Shown here: positions 34,466 to 43,040 of the stretch, one piece after another
How positions within the stretch are numbered: the stretch's first letter is position 1
How the letters are laid out: every line of letters starts with the position of its first letter
Assembly: GCA_016711325.1 (NCBI GenBank)
Contig: JADJTH010000008.1
Span: 744,001 to 808,000, forward strand
DNA from: Nigerium sp.
GTDB lineage: Bacteria > Actinomycetota > Actinomycetes > Propionibacteriales > Propionibacteriaceae
Direction: 5' to 3'
DNA: 64,000 nt
Notes under the pieces: model-generated
Databases searched by the model: none
The model's input: only the letters and a program-made list of their open reading frames with translations
What the model was told of the DNA's origin: nothing
Program-made: the position numbers and the translations under genes

Positions 34466-35323
34466 TCAGAGCTTCGCACCCAGCGCCTGATCCAGCGCGT
34501 CCTCGCCGTCGGAGAGCGCCTTCGCCTGCCGCTCGAGTTCGGCGTCGCGCAACGCCTGCCACGAGGCCTGCTCGTCATCGGACGCATCTTCGGCGAGCAG
34601 ATCGATCACCTCGATCATGACCGCCGTGTCCTGCAACGTGCCGAAGGTCTCGGTGACGGCCTCCCAACGCTCGATCTCGCCCTCGCTCAGCAGCGCGGAG
34701 GTCATCGCTTCGGACGCGTAGCGCACGGCCTTGGCGGCCTTGCGCACCTCGTGCCAGTCCTCGAGTTCCTCGGGTTCGATCAGCGCGTGCGCACCGAGGA
34801 GCGCTACCTCGGCGACGGCGCGCGCCCGCAGCGGCAGCAGCACCTGGGCGGCGGGCAGGCCGGCGTCGGCGCGCAGCGGTGGGTTGTCCAGCGCAAAGGC
34901 CAGGGCCTCGCGCAGCTTCCGGGCGCGCTTCGTGTCCAGCCCCTCCACCATGTCGGCGTGGGCGTCGGCGTGCTGGCGGGTGAGGTGCTCCAGCAGCCGC
35001 GTGCGGACGGGATCGCTCACCTTGTCGGGACCGAGATCGTCCAGCAGCGAGGTGAAGGTCGCCAGCAGCACCTCGGCGTCGCGCGAGTCGCCGAGCAAGC
35101 CGGCCAGCCATGTCAGTTCGGTGCGCAGCGCGTGAGCGCGCCGCGGGCGGAACAGCGGCGCGAACGTCTTGAGCATGCTGCGCAGCCGCCGGGTCGCGAC
35201 CCGCGTCTTGTGCACGGCGTCGGTCGCGTCGATCCGCACGTCGGCCTCGCGCGTCTGTATGACGCCGATCTGTTTGGCCATCCATCGCGTCAAGACGTCG
35301 CGGGCGGTCATCGGTTCAGTCAT
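34466..35323 (-). CDS. CHAD-domain protein
   Basis: The 285-residue, nearly all-helical protein carries conserved basic helices of CHAD domains: DAVHKTRVATRRLRSMLKTF, LTWLAGLLGDSRDAEVLLA and DWHEVRKAAKAVRYASEAM. CHAD domains bind inorganic polyphosphate through these Lys/Arg/His faces. No CYTH phosphatase domain is fused, unlike many relatives. Polyphosphate storage is common in Propionibacteriaceae, which fits. The start overlaps the end of the upstream membrane protein gene by eight bases, so the two are coupled. Confidence 0.88.
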   Translation of the reverse strand: MTEPMTARDVLTRWMAKQIGVIQTREADVRIDATDAVHKTRVATRRLRSMLKTFAPLFRPRRAHALRTELTWLAGLLGDSRDAEVLLATFTSLLDDLGPDKVSDPVRTRLLEHLTRQHADAHADMVEGLDTKRARKLREALAFALDNPPLRADAGLPAAQVLLPLRARAVAEVALLGAHALIEPEELEDWHEVRKAAKAVRYASEAMTSALLSEGEIERWEAVTETFGTLQDTAVMIEVIDLLAEDASDDEQASWQALRDAELERQAKALSDGEDALDQALGAKL

Positions 35324-35876
35324 CGGTCACTCCCACTAGTGCACTGTCTTCGATTGGGGGGCGTCGCCGTGCGGACGCTCCGGGGCGATGGTCGGGGTCC
35401 GGCCCCAGCGATGCCGCGAACAGCGGCACGGCGACGGCCGAAAAGACCCACGCCGCCACGCCGGAGGGCGTGGTCAGCGTGAGCGCCACCGGCACGCTAT
35501 CACCGGGTTGTGCCGGCGCCAGTCTCGGGGCGAACGGTCCGGGGCCGATCAGTTGACCGACCTGCCAGCACACGATCGCCGCCAGGAGTGCGAGCGCGGC
35601 CGCGACGGCCGCGACCGGCCAGCCGATGCCCCGCAGGCGAACCCAGGCGGCGACGCCCACCGCGATGCCCGCGACCAGCCCGATGATCACGAACCAGAAG
35701 TTGCGCGAGAACAGCAGGCCGACGTCGGAATCGCTGATGGTGGCATGACCGTCCGCCTGCACGACGTAGCTCGGCAGGTAGGTCACGTTCGCCCACACGA
35801 GGGAGCCCACCACGCCGACCAGCACCGCCAGGGCAGCGAGTTGCCCGATGCGTGTCAGCACGCGCGCGGGGGTCAT
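35316..35876 (-). CDS. Small multi-helix membrane protein, unknown function
   Basis: The 186-residue protein has four hydrophobic segments (about residues 9-30, 63-82, 86-106 and 137-158), with an extracytoplasmic loop VTYLPSYVVQADGHATISDS. It resembles actinobacterial DUF2567-like proteins, but I cannot assign a family with certainty. The ATG at 35876 (MTPARVLTRI) is preferred over a start eight codons upstream. It ends inside the CHAD gene start and begins 10 bases after the dnaE stop, so dnaE, this gene and CHAD could form one message. Confidence 0.7.
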   Translation of the reverse strand: MTPARVLTRIGQLAALAVLVGVVGSLVWANVTYLPSYVVQADGHATISDSDVGLLFSRNFWFVIIGLVAGIAVGVAAWVRLRGIGWPVAAVAAALALLAAIVCWQVGQLIGPGPFAPRLAPAQPGDSVPVALTLTTPSGVAAWVFSAVAVPLFAASLGPDPDHRPGASARRRPPIEDSALVGVTDD

Positions 35877-35886
35877 GACGTCGATG

Positions 35887-38800
35887 CTAGGCGCTGACAC
35901 AAGACGGTCCTAGCAAAGCCTTGAGATCGGCGATCAGCGAACTCGAATGTTGGACACGCAGCCGGTCGTCCAGACGCCACAGGCGTGCCCGGGCGGGATC
36001 CACCACGCGCACGCGCACCTCTTGGGTGCCGGGGTGCTGGCGCAGCGTGAACTTGAGCTGGTCGATGACCTGGGGCGTGCAACGGGTCGTGGGCAGCGAG
36101 ATCGTCACCGGCCCCGTCGGGCCGGTGCTCACGTCGGGAAAGCTGACCTCGGACGCCGTGAGCTCCACCGACTCGTCCCGTTCGCGCAGGCGTCCCCTGA
36201 TCCGAACGATGACGTCGGTGCCCAGCGCCATCGCGACCGGAGTGTAGGCCTTGTTGAACACCATCACCTCGATGGAGGCGTCCAGGTCTTCCACGGTAAG
36301 GATGGCCCAGACCTTGCCCTCCTTGGTCTGCTTACGCTGGATGCCGGTGATCATGCCGCAGATGGTGACCTGGCCCTCGCGCGGTCCGTCCTCGGCCAGC
36401 AGCTGCTGAATGCCCAGGTCGCGGTTGGCCGCGATGACGTGCTCCAGGCCGTTCAGCGGGTGGTCGCTCACGTAGAGGCCGAGCATCTCGCGCTCGAACG
36501 CGAGCCGGGTCATCTTCTCCCACTCGGGAAGATCCGGCACCGGAGACGCGGCCAGTGCGCCGGCGTCCCCGTCGTCGGCCGCGCCGAAGAACTCGGCGAA
36601 CAGGTCGTCCTGGCCGCGCTCGGCATTGCGTTTGAGGTCGAGCACCTCGTCGACCTTGGTCTCGAAGACCTCCATCAGCCCCCGGCGGGTGTGGCCCATC
36701 GAGTCGAAGGCACCCGCCTTGATCAGCGACTCGATGACGCGCTTGTTGCACACGACGGCGGGTACGTGGTCGAGGAATTCGTTGAAGTCGGACGCCGGCG
36801 GGTGATCCTCCCGCGAGGCGAGGATGCCCCCCACCACGTTGTTGCCCACGTTGCGGATCGCGCCCAGCCCGAAACGGACGTCCGACCCGACCGGGGTGAA
36901 ACGCCCCTGGGAGGAGTTCACGTCGGGCGGCAGCACCTTGATGCCCATGTGCCGGCATTCGGCCAGGTAGATCGCCGACTTGTCCTTGTCGTCGCGCACC
37001 GACTCGAGCAACGCGGCCATGTATTCGGCCGGGTAATGCGCCTTGAGGTAGGCCGTCCAGTAGGACACCACCCCGTAGGCGGCGGCGTGCGACTTGTTGA
37101 AGCCGTACGCCGAGAAGGGCACCATCGTCTCCCAGAGCGCGTTGACCGCCTCGGACGAATAGCCGTTGTCCTTCATACCGGCCTCGAAGTTGGCGAACTC
37201 GGCGTCCAGCACCGACTTCTTCTTCTTGCCCATCGCGCGGCGCAGCAGATCGGCGGAACCCAGGCTGTAGCCGGCCAGCTCCTGCGCGATCTGCATGACC
37301 TGCTCCTGGTACACCAGGAGGCCGTAGGTCTCCCCCAGCAGCCGCTCCAGGTCGCCGGCCAGCTCGGGGTGGAGGTGGGTGACCGGCTGCTGGCCGTTCT
37401 TGCGCAGCGCGTAGTTGACGTGGGTGTTCGTGCCCATCGGGCCCGGACGGTAGAGAGCGCCGAGCGCGGTGATGTCGGCGAACTTGTCGGGGCGCATCAG
37501 CCGGCACAGCGCGCGGTAGCCGGAACCGTCGAACTGGAACACGCCGAGCGTGTCGCCGCGGGCGAGCAGCGCGTAGGTGGCGGGGTCGTCCGGTTGGCGA
37601 GCCAGCGCGTCCAGGTCGATGTCGACGCCCGCGTTGATCGCTACGTTGCTCACGGCGTCGTCGAGGATCGTCAGGTTGCGCAGTCCTAGGAAGTCCATCT
37701 TGACCAGGCCGAGCTCTTCGCAGCTGGGGTAGTCGAACTGGGTGATGACCTGCCCGTCGAGCTCGCGCTTCATGATGGGGATGACGTCCATCAGCGGTCT
37801 GCTCGACATGATGACTCCGGCGGCGTGGACGCCCCACTGCCGCTTCAGTCCCTCGATGCCGCGGGCCGTGTCGACGACGTGCTTCACGTCGGGATCGGAG
37901 TTGTACAGCTCGCGGAACTCGGTCCCCTCGCCGTAGCGGTCGTGCTCGGGGTCGAAGACCTCGGAGATCCCCACGTCCTTGCCCTGGACGGCCGGCGTGT
38001 AGACCTTCGTGATCTGCTCGCCGAGGGCGAAGGGCTTGCCGAGGACGCGTCCTGCGTCCTTGATGGCCTGCTTCGCCTTGATCGTGCCGTAGGTGACGAT
38101 CTGGCAGACCCGGTCGTCGCCGTACTTCTCGGTGACGTAGCGGATCACCTCGCCCCGGCGGCGTTCGTCGAAGTCCACGTCGAAGTCGGGCATCGAGGGG
38201 CGTTCGGGGTTGAGGAACCGCTCGAAGATCAGGCCGTGGGGCACGGGGTCGAGGTCGGTGATCCGCATCGCGAAGGCGCACATCGAACCGGCGCCCGAGC
38301 CGCGGCCCGGGCCGACGCGGATGCCGTTCTCCTTGGCCCACTTGATGTAGTCGGCGACCACCAGGAAGTATCCGCAGTATCCCTTGTCCGCGATGACCCG
38401 CTCTTCGAACTCGGCCTGCCTGATTGCGTACTCGGGAACGCCGTCCGGGAACCGCACCTCGAGCCCGCGGCGCACCTCTTTGATGAACCAGGACTCCTCG
38501 GTCTCGCCGTCGGGCACCGGGAACGCGGGCATGTAGGTGCCGGTGCCCTCGTCGAACTCGACCGAGCATCGCTCGGCGATCGCGAGCGTGTTGTCGCAGG
38601 CTTCGGGCAGGTTGGCGAACAGCAGCCGCATCTCTTCGGGCGTCTTCAGGTAGTACCCCGAGCCGTCGAACCTGAACCGGCCCGGGGTGTCCTTGTTGGC
38701 GCCGGCGCTGACGCACAGCAGCGTGTCGTGGTCCTCGGCGTCCTCGGCGTGCACGTAGTGCAGGTCGTTGGTCGCGACCAACGGCAGGTTCAGGTCCTTC

Positions 38801-39420
38801 GCGAGCTGCAGCAGGTCGGCGCGCACGCGGGTCTCGATGTCGAGGCCGTGGTCCATGAGCTCGACGTAGAAGTTGCCGTCGCCGAAGATGTCGCGGAACT
38901 CCGCCGCCGACGCCACGGCCTGCTCGTACTGGCCGAGCCGCAGGTACGTCTGCACCTCGCCGGACGGGCAGCCCGTGGTGGCGATCAGGCCCGTGCCGTA
39001 CCGCTGGAGGAGCTCGCGGTCGGCGCGCGGCTTGTAGAAGAAGCCCTCCAGCGAGCTCAGCGAACTGAGCCGGAACAAGTTGTGCATGCCCGCGGTGGTG
39101 GACGCCCACATGGTCATGTGGGTGTAGGCACCCTTGGAGGCCACGTCGTCGCCGGTGCCGTCGCCGAACTGGACGCGCTTGCGCTCGCTGCGATGGGTCT
39201 TGGGTGTCAGGTACGCCTCGAGGCCGATGATCGGCTTGACCGGGGAGTTCTTGGCGGTCCGGTACCACTCGTAGGCGCCGAACATGTTGCCGTGATCGGT
39301 GATGGCCAGCGCGGGCATGCTCATCTTCTCGGCGCCGGCGACCAGCGCCTTCAGGCGAGCGGCGCCGTCCAGCATCGAGAACTCGGAGTGGCAGTGCAGG
39401 TGAACGAATTGGTCGCCCAT
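35887..39420 (-). CDS. dnaE: DNA polymerase III alpha subunit
   Basis: The 1177-residue replicative polymerase has an N-terminal PHP domain (FVHLHCHSEFSMLDG, ALAITDHGNMFGAYEWY) whose metal residues look intact, the polymerase active site with acidic triad (MPDFDVDFDERRRGEVIRY), fingers and palm motifs such as GVFQFDGSGYRALCRLM and FNKSHAAAYGVVSYWTAYLK, the helix-hairpin-helix region and a C-terminal OB fold (VTICGMITGIQRKQTKEGK). Length and layout are those of DnaE1 in actinobacteria, where the PHP domain can proofread. It is monocistronic or leads the small membrane and CHAD genes. Confidence 0.97.
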   Translation of the reverse strand: MGDQFVHLHCHSEFSMLDGAARLKALVAGAEKMSMPALAITDHGNMFGAYEWYRTAKNSPVKPIIGLEAYLTPKTHRSERKRVQFGDGTGDDVASKGAYTHMTMWASTTAGMHNLFRLSSLSSLEGFFYKPRADRELLQRYGTGLIATTGCPSGEVQTYLRLGQYEQAVASAAEFRDIFGDGNFYVELMDHGLDIETRVRADLLQLAKDLNLPLVATNDLHYVHAEDAEDHDTLLCVSAGANKDTPGRFRFDGSGYYLKTPEEMRLLFANLPEACDNTLAIAERCSVEFDEGTGTYMPAFPVPDGETEESWFIKEVRRGLEVRFPDGVPEYAIRQAEFEERVIADKGYCGYFLVVADYIKWAKENGIRVGPGRGSGAGSMCAFAMRITDLDPVPHGLIFERFLNPERPSMPDFDVDFDERRRGEVIRYVTEKYGDDRVCQIVTYGTIKAKQAIKDAGRVLGKPFALGEQITKVYTPAVQGKDVGISEVFDPEHDRYGEGTEFRELYNSDPDVKHVVDTARGIEGLKRQWGVHAAGVIMSSRPLMDVIPIMKRELDGQVITQFDYPSCEELGLVKMDFLGLRNLTILDDAVSNVAINAGVDIDLDALARQPDDPATYALLARGDTLGVFQFDGSGYRALCRLMRPDKFADITALGALYRPGPMGTNTHVNYALRKNGQQPVTHLHPELAGDLERLLGETYGLLVYQEQVMQIAQELAGYSLGSADLLRRAMGKKKKSVLDAEFANFEAGMKDNGYSSEAVNALWETMVPFSAYGFNKSHAAAYGVVSYWTAYLKAHYPAEYMAALLESVRDDKDKSAIYLAECRHMGIKVLPPDVNSSQGRFTPVGSDVRFGLGAIRNVGNNVVGGILASREDHPPASDFNEFLDHVPAVVCNKRVIESLIKAGAFDSMGHTRRGLMEVFETKVDEVLDLKRNAERGQDDLFAEFFGAADDGDAGALAASPVPDLPEWEKMTRLAFEREMLGLYVSDHPLNGLEHVIAANRDLGIQQLLAEDGPREGQVTICGMITGIQRKQTKEGKVWAILTVEDLDASIEVMVFNKAYTPVAMALGTDVIVRIRGRLRERDESVELTASEVSFPDVSTGPTGPVTISLPTTRCTPQVIDQLKFTLRQHPGTQEVRVRVVDPARARLWRLDDRLRVQHSSSLIADLKALLGPSCVSA

Positions 39421-39560
39421 GAATGTGGTGAACCTCCCGGAAGCCCCCTCAGCCTAGCTGAGCCCCTGCCGAATCGGCCGTGCACCACCCGTCCGGGCGT
39501 TCGCGGCGCGCGGCCCGCAACTCGCCGGTGGCGCCGGGCCGTCCATGGCAGGATGCGGCC

Positions 39561-40919
39561 ATGACACAGCGTGCGCCGCGAGTCGCGATCGTCGGGTCGG
39601 GGCCGTCGGGGCTGTTCGCCGCGCAGGCGTTGCTCGCCCGCGATCCCGACGTGCTGATCGACATCGTCGACAAGCTGCCGACGCCGTTCGGCCTCCTGCG
39701 CTACGGGGTGGCCCCCGACCACACCAGCATCCAGGCGATGCAGCCGCGTCTGGCAGAGCCACTGCGCTCCGCGCGCGTGCGGTTCTTCGGCATGGTCGAG
39801 TTCGGCACGATCCTCACGCGCGCCGACCTCGTGGGCTCCTACGACGCGGTGATCTACGCCGCCGGGGCGTCCGAGGATCGCCGCCTCGGCATCGAGGGCG
39901 AGGATCTGGCGGGCAGCCGCTCGGCGCGCGAGTTCGTCGCCTGGTATTGCGGGCATCCGGACGCCGCGCCCCAGAGCCTGGCGGGGGTCCGCAGCGCGAT
40001 GACGTTCGGCGTCGGAAACGTGGCCGTGGACGTGGCGCGCGTGCTGTCGGTCGCGTCGTCCCACCTCGCGGCCACCGACATGCCGAGGCCCGTGCTCGAC
40101 GAGTTGCGGGCGTCCGAGGTCGCCGACGTCTGGGTGGTCGGACGCCGCGGCCCCCAGCACGCCAGCTTCACCACCGTCGAGTTGCGCGAGCTGCTGGAGC
40201 TGCGCGGGGTGCAGCCACTCGTCGATCCCGCCGACCTGGCGGGCATCGATCCCACCACGCTGGACCGCCGCACCCGCGCCAACGTCGAGGCCCTCGCCGC
40301 GGCCACGACGCGGGTGGTGCCGGACGCCCACACTCGCCTGCACCTCCTGTTCTGGCGGCGCCCGGTGCGGCTCGTCGGCACGGACGCCGTCGAGGCCGTC
40401 GTGCTCGAACGCACGTGCCTGGACGCCACCGGCACGGTCGTCGCCACGGGTGAAACCGAGACCATCGGCGTTCAGCTCGTGCTGCGGGCGATCGGCTACC
40501 GCGGGCGCCCGCTGCCCGACGTGCCCTTCGACGACCGCGCCGGCGTCATCCCGAACGTCGACGGCCGGGTGACGACCGCGGACGGGCGGCCCTGCCCGGG
40601 CGAGTACGTGGTGGGCTGGATCAAGCGCGGCCCGATCGGCGTGATCGGCACCAACAAGTCGGACGCCGCCGCCACCGTCGTTTCGTTGCTGGCCGACCTC
40701 GCGTCGGGCTGGCGCGAGGTGACGGGCCCGGACGCCGGCGAGTTGCTCGCCTCGCGCGGGTTGGTGGCGTCCACGTTCGCCGACTGGGAGGCGATCGACG
40801 CCGAGGAGCGCGCCCGCGGTTGGGCCGAGGGTCGCGCCCGGGTCAAGGTTTCGTCGTGGCACCAGCTCACCGACCTGATCCGCCACGGCCGCGGCGGCGG
40901 CCCACTCGAACGCGAATAG
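39561..40919 (+). CDS. fprA: Ferredoxin/adrenodoxin-type NADP reductase
   Basis: The 452-residue flavoprotein has the FAD motif RVAIVGSGPSGLFAAQALL, the NADP motif TFGVGNVAVDVARVL, PTPFGLLRYGVAPDH and the C-terminal GEYVVGWIKRGPIGVIGTNK, all marks of the mycobacterial FprA/adrenodoxin reductase group that passes electrons between NADPH and ferredoxin. The ATG (MTQRAPRVAIV) has no ribosome site; CAGGAT ends six bases before it, so a leaderless mRNA is possible. It is divergent from dnaE. The following 654 bases lack an intact gene. Confidence 0.93.
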   Translation: MTQRAPRVAIVGSGPSGLFAAQALLARDPDVLIDIVDKLPTPFGLLRYGVAPDHTSIQAMQPRLAEPLRSARVRFFGMVEFGTILTRADLVGSYDAVIYAAGASEDRRLGIEGEDLAGSRSAREFVAWYCGHPDAAPQSLAGVRSAMTFGVGNVAVDVARVLSVASSHLAATDMPRPVLDELRASEVADVWVVGRRGPQHASFTTVELRELLELRGVQPLVDPADLAGIDPTTLDRRTRANVEALAAATTRVVPDAHTRLHLLFWRRPVRLVGTDAVEAVVLERTCLDATGTVVATGETETIGVQLVLRAIGYRGRPLPDVPFDDRAGVIPNVDGRVTTADGRPCPGEYVVGWIKRGPIGVIGTNKSDAAATVVSLLADLASGWREVTGPDAGELLASRGLVASTFADWEAIDAEERARGWAEGRARVKVSSWHQLTDLIRHGRGGGPLERE

Positions 40920-40944
40920 CGTCTTTCGTTCTGTCCCGGTGCGC

Positions 40945-41181
40945 TCAGGCCGGCTGAGGACGTCCGCCGCGTCGAGCGGCCATGAGGGAGGCGAGCGGCA
41001 GGTACGCCGCAAGGGCGCCCTGGACCACCAGTGGAACGAACCATGCCGACCGATAGAAATCCCACACGTCGGGATCGCCCACGACGATCCGAGAGGCGAG
41101 CTAGGGCAGAGCGATCATCGCGATACCGCCGAGGACGACCCCGATGCGCGCCCTGGTCGACCGGACGAGGGGCGCCGTCAC
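40945..41181 (-). pseudogene. Small two-helix membrane protein gene with an internal stop
   Basis: On the minus strand a GTG at 41181 preceded by GGAGGAGCCGCGGA starts TAPLVRSTRARIGVVLGGIAMIALP, then an in-frame TAG (41101-41103). Past it the same frame stays open and protein-like: LASRIVVGDPDVWDFYRSAW, FVPLVVQGALAAYLPLASL and MAARRGGRPQPA to TGA at 40945. Together they would make about 77 residues with two hydrophobic helices, a plausible small membrane protein. The simplest reading is one nonsense change (for example from TGG or CAG). I do not know the family. Confidence 0.65.
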
Positions 41182-41219
41182 TCCGCGGCTCCTCCCGCGC
41201 GCCAGCACCGCTCCCGCCC

Positions 41220-41269
41220 GCCGCCGGTACTCCCGCGCACTGTGTACGGGGTGCGGGAGTGTCGGCGGC
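41220..41269. repeat. 17-bp-stem hairpin
   Basis: The arms 41220-41236 (gccgccggtactcccgc) and 41253-41269 (gcgggagtgtcggcggc) pair over 17 bases, with two G-T wobbles, around a 16-base loop. It lies upstream of the disrupted small membrane gene. Another copy of cgcgggagtg follows at 41271, and partial copies of the same word occur nearby. Confidence 0.8.
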
Positions 41270-41335
41270 GCGCGGGAGTGCCGCCCAGGCGCGCGAACGC
41301 TCCCAACCACTCGTCACCCCGAGGCGTGAAACCGA

Positions 41336-41437
41336 GGGCAGGGGTGGGGCCCCTGGTCAGGGGTGCGGTGGGCGTAGGGGAGCCGCATCGCGAAGCGATG
41401 CAGCTCCCGGGCGGGACCAGGGGCCCCACTCCTGCCC
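41336..41437. repeat. 102-base long inverted repeat with nested hairpin
   Basis: The arms 41336-41358 and 41415-41437 are 23 bases long and match except for one G-T wobble; the core is ggggcccctggtc / gaccaggggcccc. Inside, gggagc-c-gcatcgc (41378-41391) pairs with gcgatgc-a-gctccc (41395-41408) around a gaa loop. An RNA from either strand would fold into a long two-part stem. No coding potential is seen in it. Confidence 0.85.
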
Positions 41438-41477
41438 GCCCCACGCGCCCTTGCGCTCCCCACCGAGGAGATAGCCG

Positions 41478-41509
41478 ACACTCGTGGCCCGACAGAGGGC
41501 CACGAGTGT
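41478..41509. terminator. Perfect 13-bp hairpin, possible terminator
   Basis: The arms acactcgtggccc (41478-41490) and gggccacgagtgt (41497-41509) are perfect, with the loop gacaga. No T tract follows on either strand. It lies between fprA and gltD and could stop transcription from either side. Confidence 0.55.
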
Positions 41510-41522
41510 CCGCCCACACGCA

Positions 41523-41560
41523 CGATCGGGCCGGTCCCACGAAGGGAACCGGCCCGATCG
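41523..41560 (-). terminator. Hairpin downstream of gltD, likely terminator
   Basis: The arms cgatcgggccggtccc (41523-41538) and gggaaccggcccgatcg (41544-41560) pair over 16 bases with one bulged A and a five-base loop. It begins 13 bases after the gltD stop, so it probably ends the gltB-gltD transcript without a U tract. Confidence 0.7.
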
Positions 41561-41573
41561 AGCGAACGAAACC

Positions 41574-43040
41574 TCAGACCATCAGCGGACGATCCGTCGG
41601 CGCGATCGGACGCGGCAACGGCGAACTCCCCTGCAGGTAGGTGTCCACACCATGCGCCGCGCTGCGGCCCTCGGCGATGGCCCACACGATCAGCGACTGG
41701 CCGCGCCCGGCGTCACCGGCGACGAACACGCCGGGCACCGACGTCTGGAAGTCGGTCCCCCTGGCGATGTTGCCCCGCGGATCCAACTCGACCCCCAGCT
41801 CGGCGACCACACCGTTGGACTCCGGCCCGACGAATCCCATCGCCAGCAGCACCAGGTCGGCGGGGATGACCCGCTCGGTGCCTTCGACCGTCTCCAGCCT
41901 GCCGGCGGCGAACCGCACCTCGGAGAGCCGCAGCGCCGTCACCCGGCCGTCGTCGCCGGTGAACTCGCTCGTCGACACCGAGAACACCCGGTCGACGTCG
42001 CCTTCCTCGTGCGAGGTGCTGATCTTGAACGTCATCGGGTAGGTCGGCCACGGCTGGCCCTCAGGCCTGGCCTCGGGCGGAGTGGGCATGATCTCCAACT
42101 GGGTCACGGAGGCCGCGCCCTGCCGCAGCGAGGTGCCGATGCAGTCCGAGCCGGTGTCACCGCCCCCGATCACGACGACGTGCTTGCCGGTCGCCGTGAT
42201 CTGATCCGCCACGGGCTTGCCGAGCGCCACCTTGTTGGCCTGCGGCAGGAACTCCATCGCCTGATGAATGCCCGCCAGCTCGCGGCCGGCGACCGGCAGA
42301 TCGCGCGGCACGGTCGACCCGATGGCCAGCACCACCGCGTCGAAACGCTCTCGTAGCTGCTCGCCGGTGATGTCGACGCCGATGGTCGTGCGTGGCTTGA
42401 AGACGGTGCCCTCCTGGCGCATCTGCTTGAGCCGCCGGTTGAGGACCTTCTTCTCCATCTTGAACTCCGGGATGCCGAAGCGCATCAGCCCCCCGATGTC
42501 GTCCGCCCGCTCGTAGACGACCACCGTGTGCCCGGCGCGCGTCAACTGCTGGGCCGCGGCCAACCCCGCGGGCCCCGACCCGACGACCGCGATCGTCTTG
42601 CCTGTGTGCCACTCCGGGACCATGGGGACGATCCGCCGGTCGTCCCACGCCTTGTCGGCGATCGCGACCTCGACGTTCTTGATGGTCACCGGCTCACGAT
42701 TGATGCCGACGACGCAGGCCGTCTCGCACGGCGCCGGGCACAACCGTCCGGTGAACTCGGGGAAGTTGTTGGTCGCGTGCAGCCGGTCGGTCGCCGAGCG
42801 CCACAGATCGTTGTAGATCAGGTCGTTCCACTCGGGGATCAGGTTGCCCAGCGGGCAGCCCTGGTGGCAGAACGGGATGCCGCAGTCCATGCAGCGCGAC
42901 GCCTGCTGCCGGATGATCGGCAGCACCGCCCTCCCCGGCGTACCCGGGTAGACCTCGTTCCAGTCGTCGACGCGGTCGTCTGCCGGACGCCGGTCGGCCA
43001 CCTGGCGCGCAACCTTGACAAAGCCCTTCGGATCAGCCAT
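41574..43040 (-). CDS. gltD: Glutamate synthase (NADPH) small subunit
   Basis: The 488-residue flavoprotein feeds NADPH electrons to GltB. It has the N-terminal iron-sulfur cysteines (RCMDCGIPFCHQGCPLGNL, and CPAPCETACVVGI), the FAD motif TIAVVGSGPAGLAAAQQL, the NADP motif VVVIGGGDTGSDC and the C-terminal VFVAGDAGRGQSLIVWAI. The ATG overlaps the gltB stop by eight bases, so the subunits are translationally coupled. Confidence 0.97.
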   Translation of the reverse strand: MADPKGFVKVARQVADRRPADDRVDDWNEVYPGTPGRAVLPIIRQQASRCMDCGIPFCHQGCPLGNLIPEWNDLIYNDLWRSATDRLHATNNFPEFTGRLCPAPCETACVVGINREPVTIKNVEVAIADKAWDDRRIVPMVPEWHTGKTIAVVGSGPAGLAAAQQLTRAGHTVVVYERADDIGGLMRFGIPEFKMEKKVLNRRLKQMRQEGTVFKPRTTIGVDITGEQLRERFDAVVLAIGSTVPRDLPVAGRELAGIHQAMEFLPQANKVALGKPVADQITATGKHVVVIGGGDTGSDCIGTSLRQGAASVTQLEIMPTPPEARPEGQPWPTYPMTFKISTSHEEGDVDRVFSVSTSEFTGDDGRVTALRLSEVRFAAGRLETVEGTERVIPADLVLLAMGFVGPESNGVVAELGVELDPRGNIARGTDFQTSVPGVFVAGDAGRGQSLIVWAIAEGRSAAHGVDTYLQGSSPLPRPIAPTDRPLMV

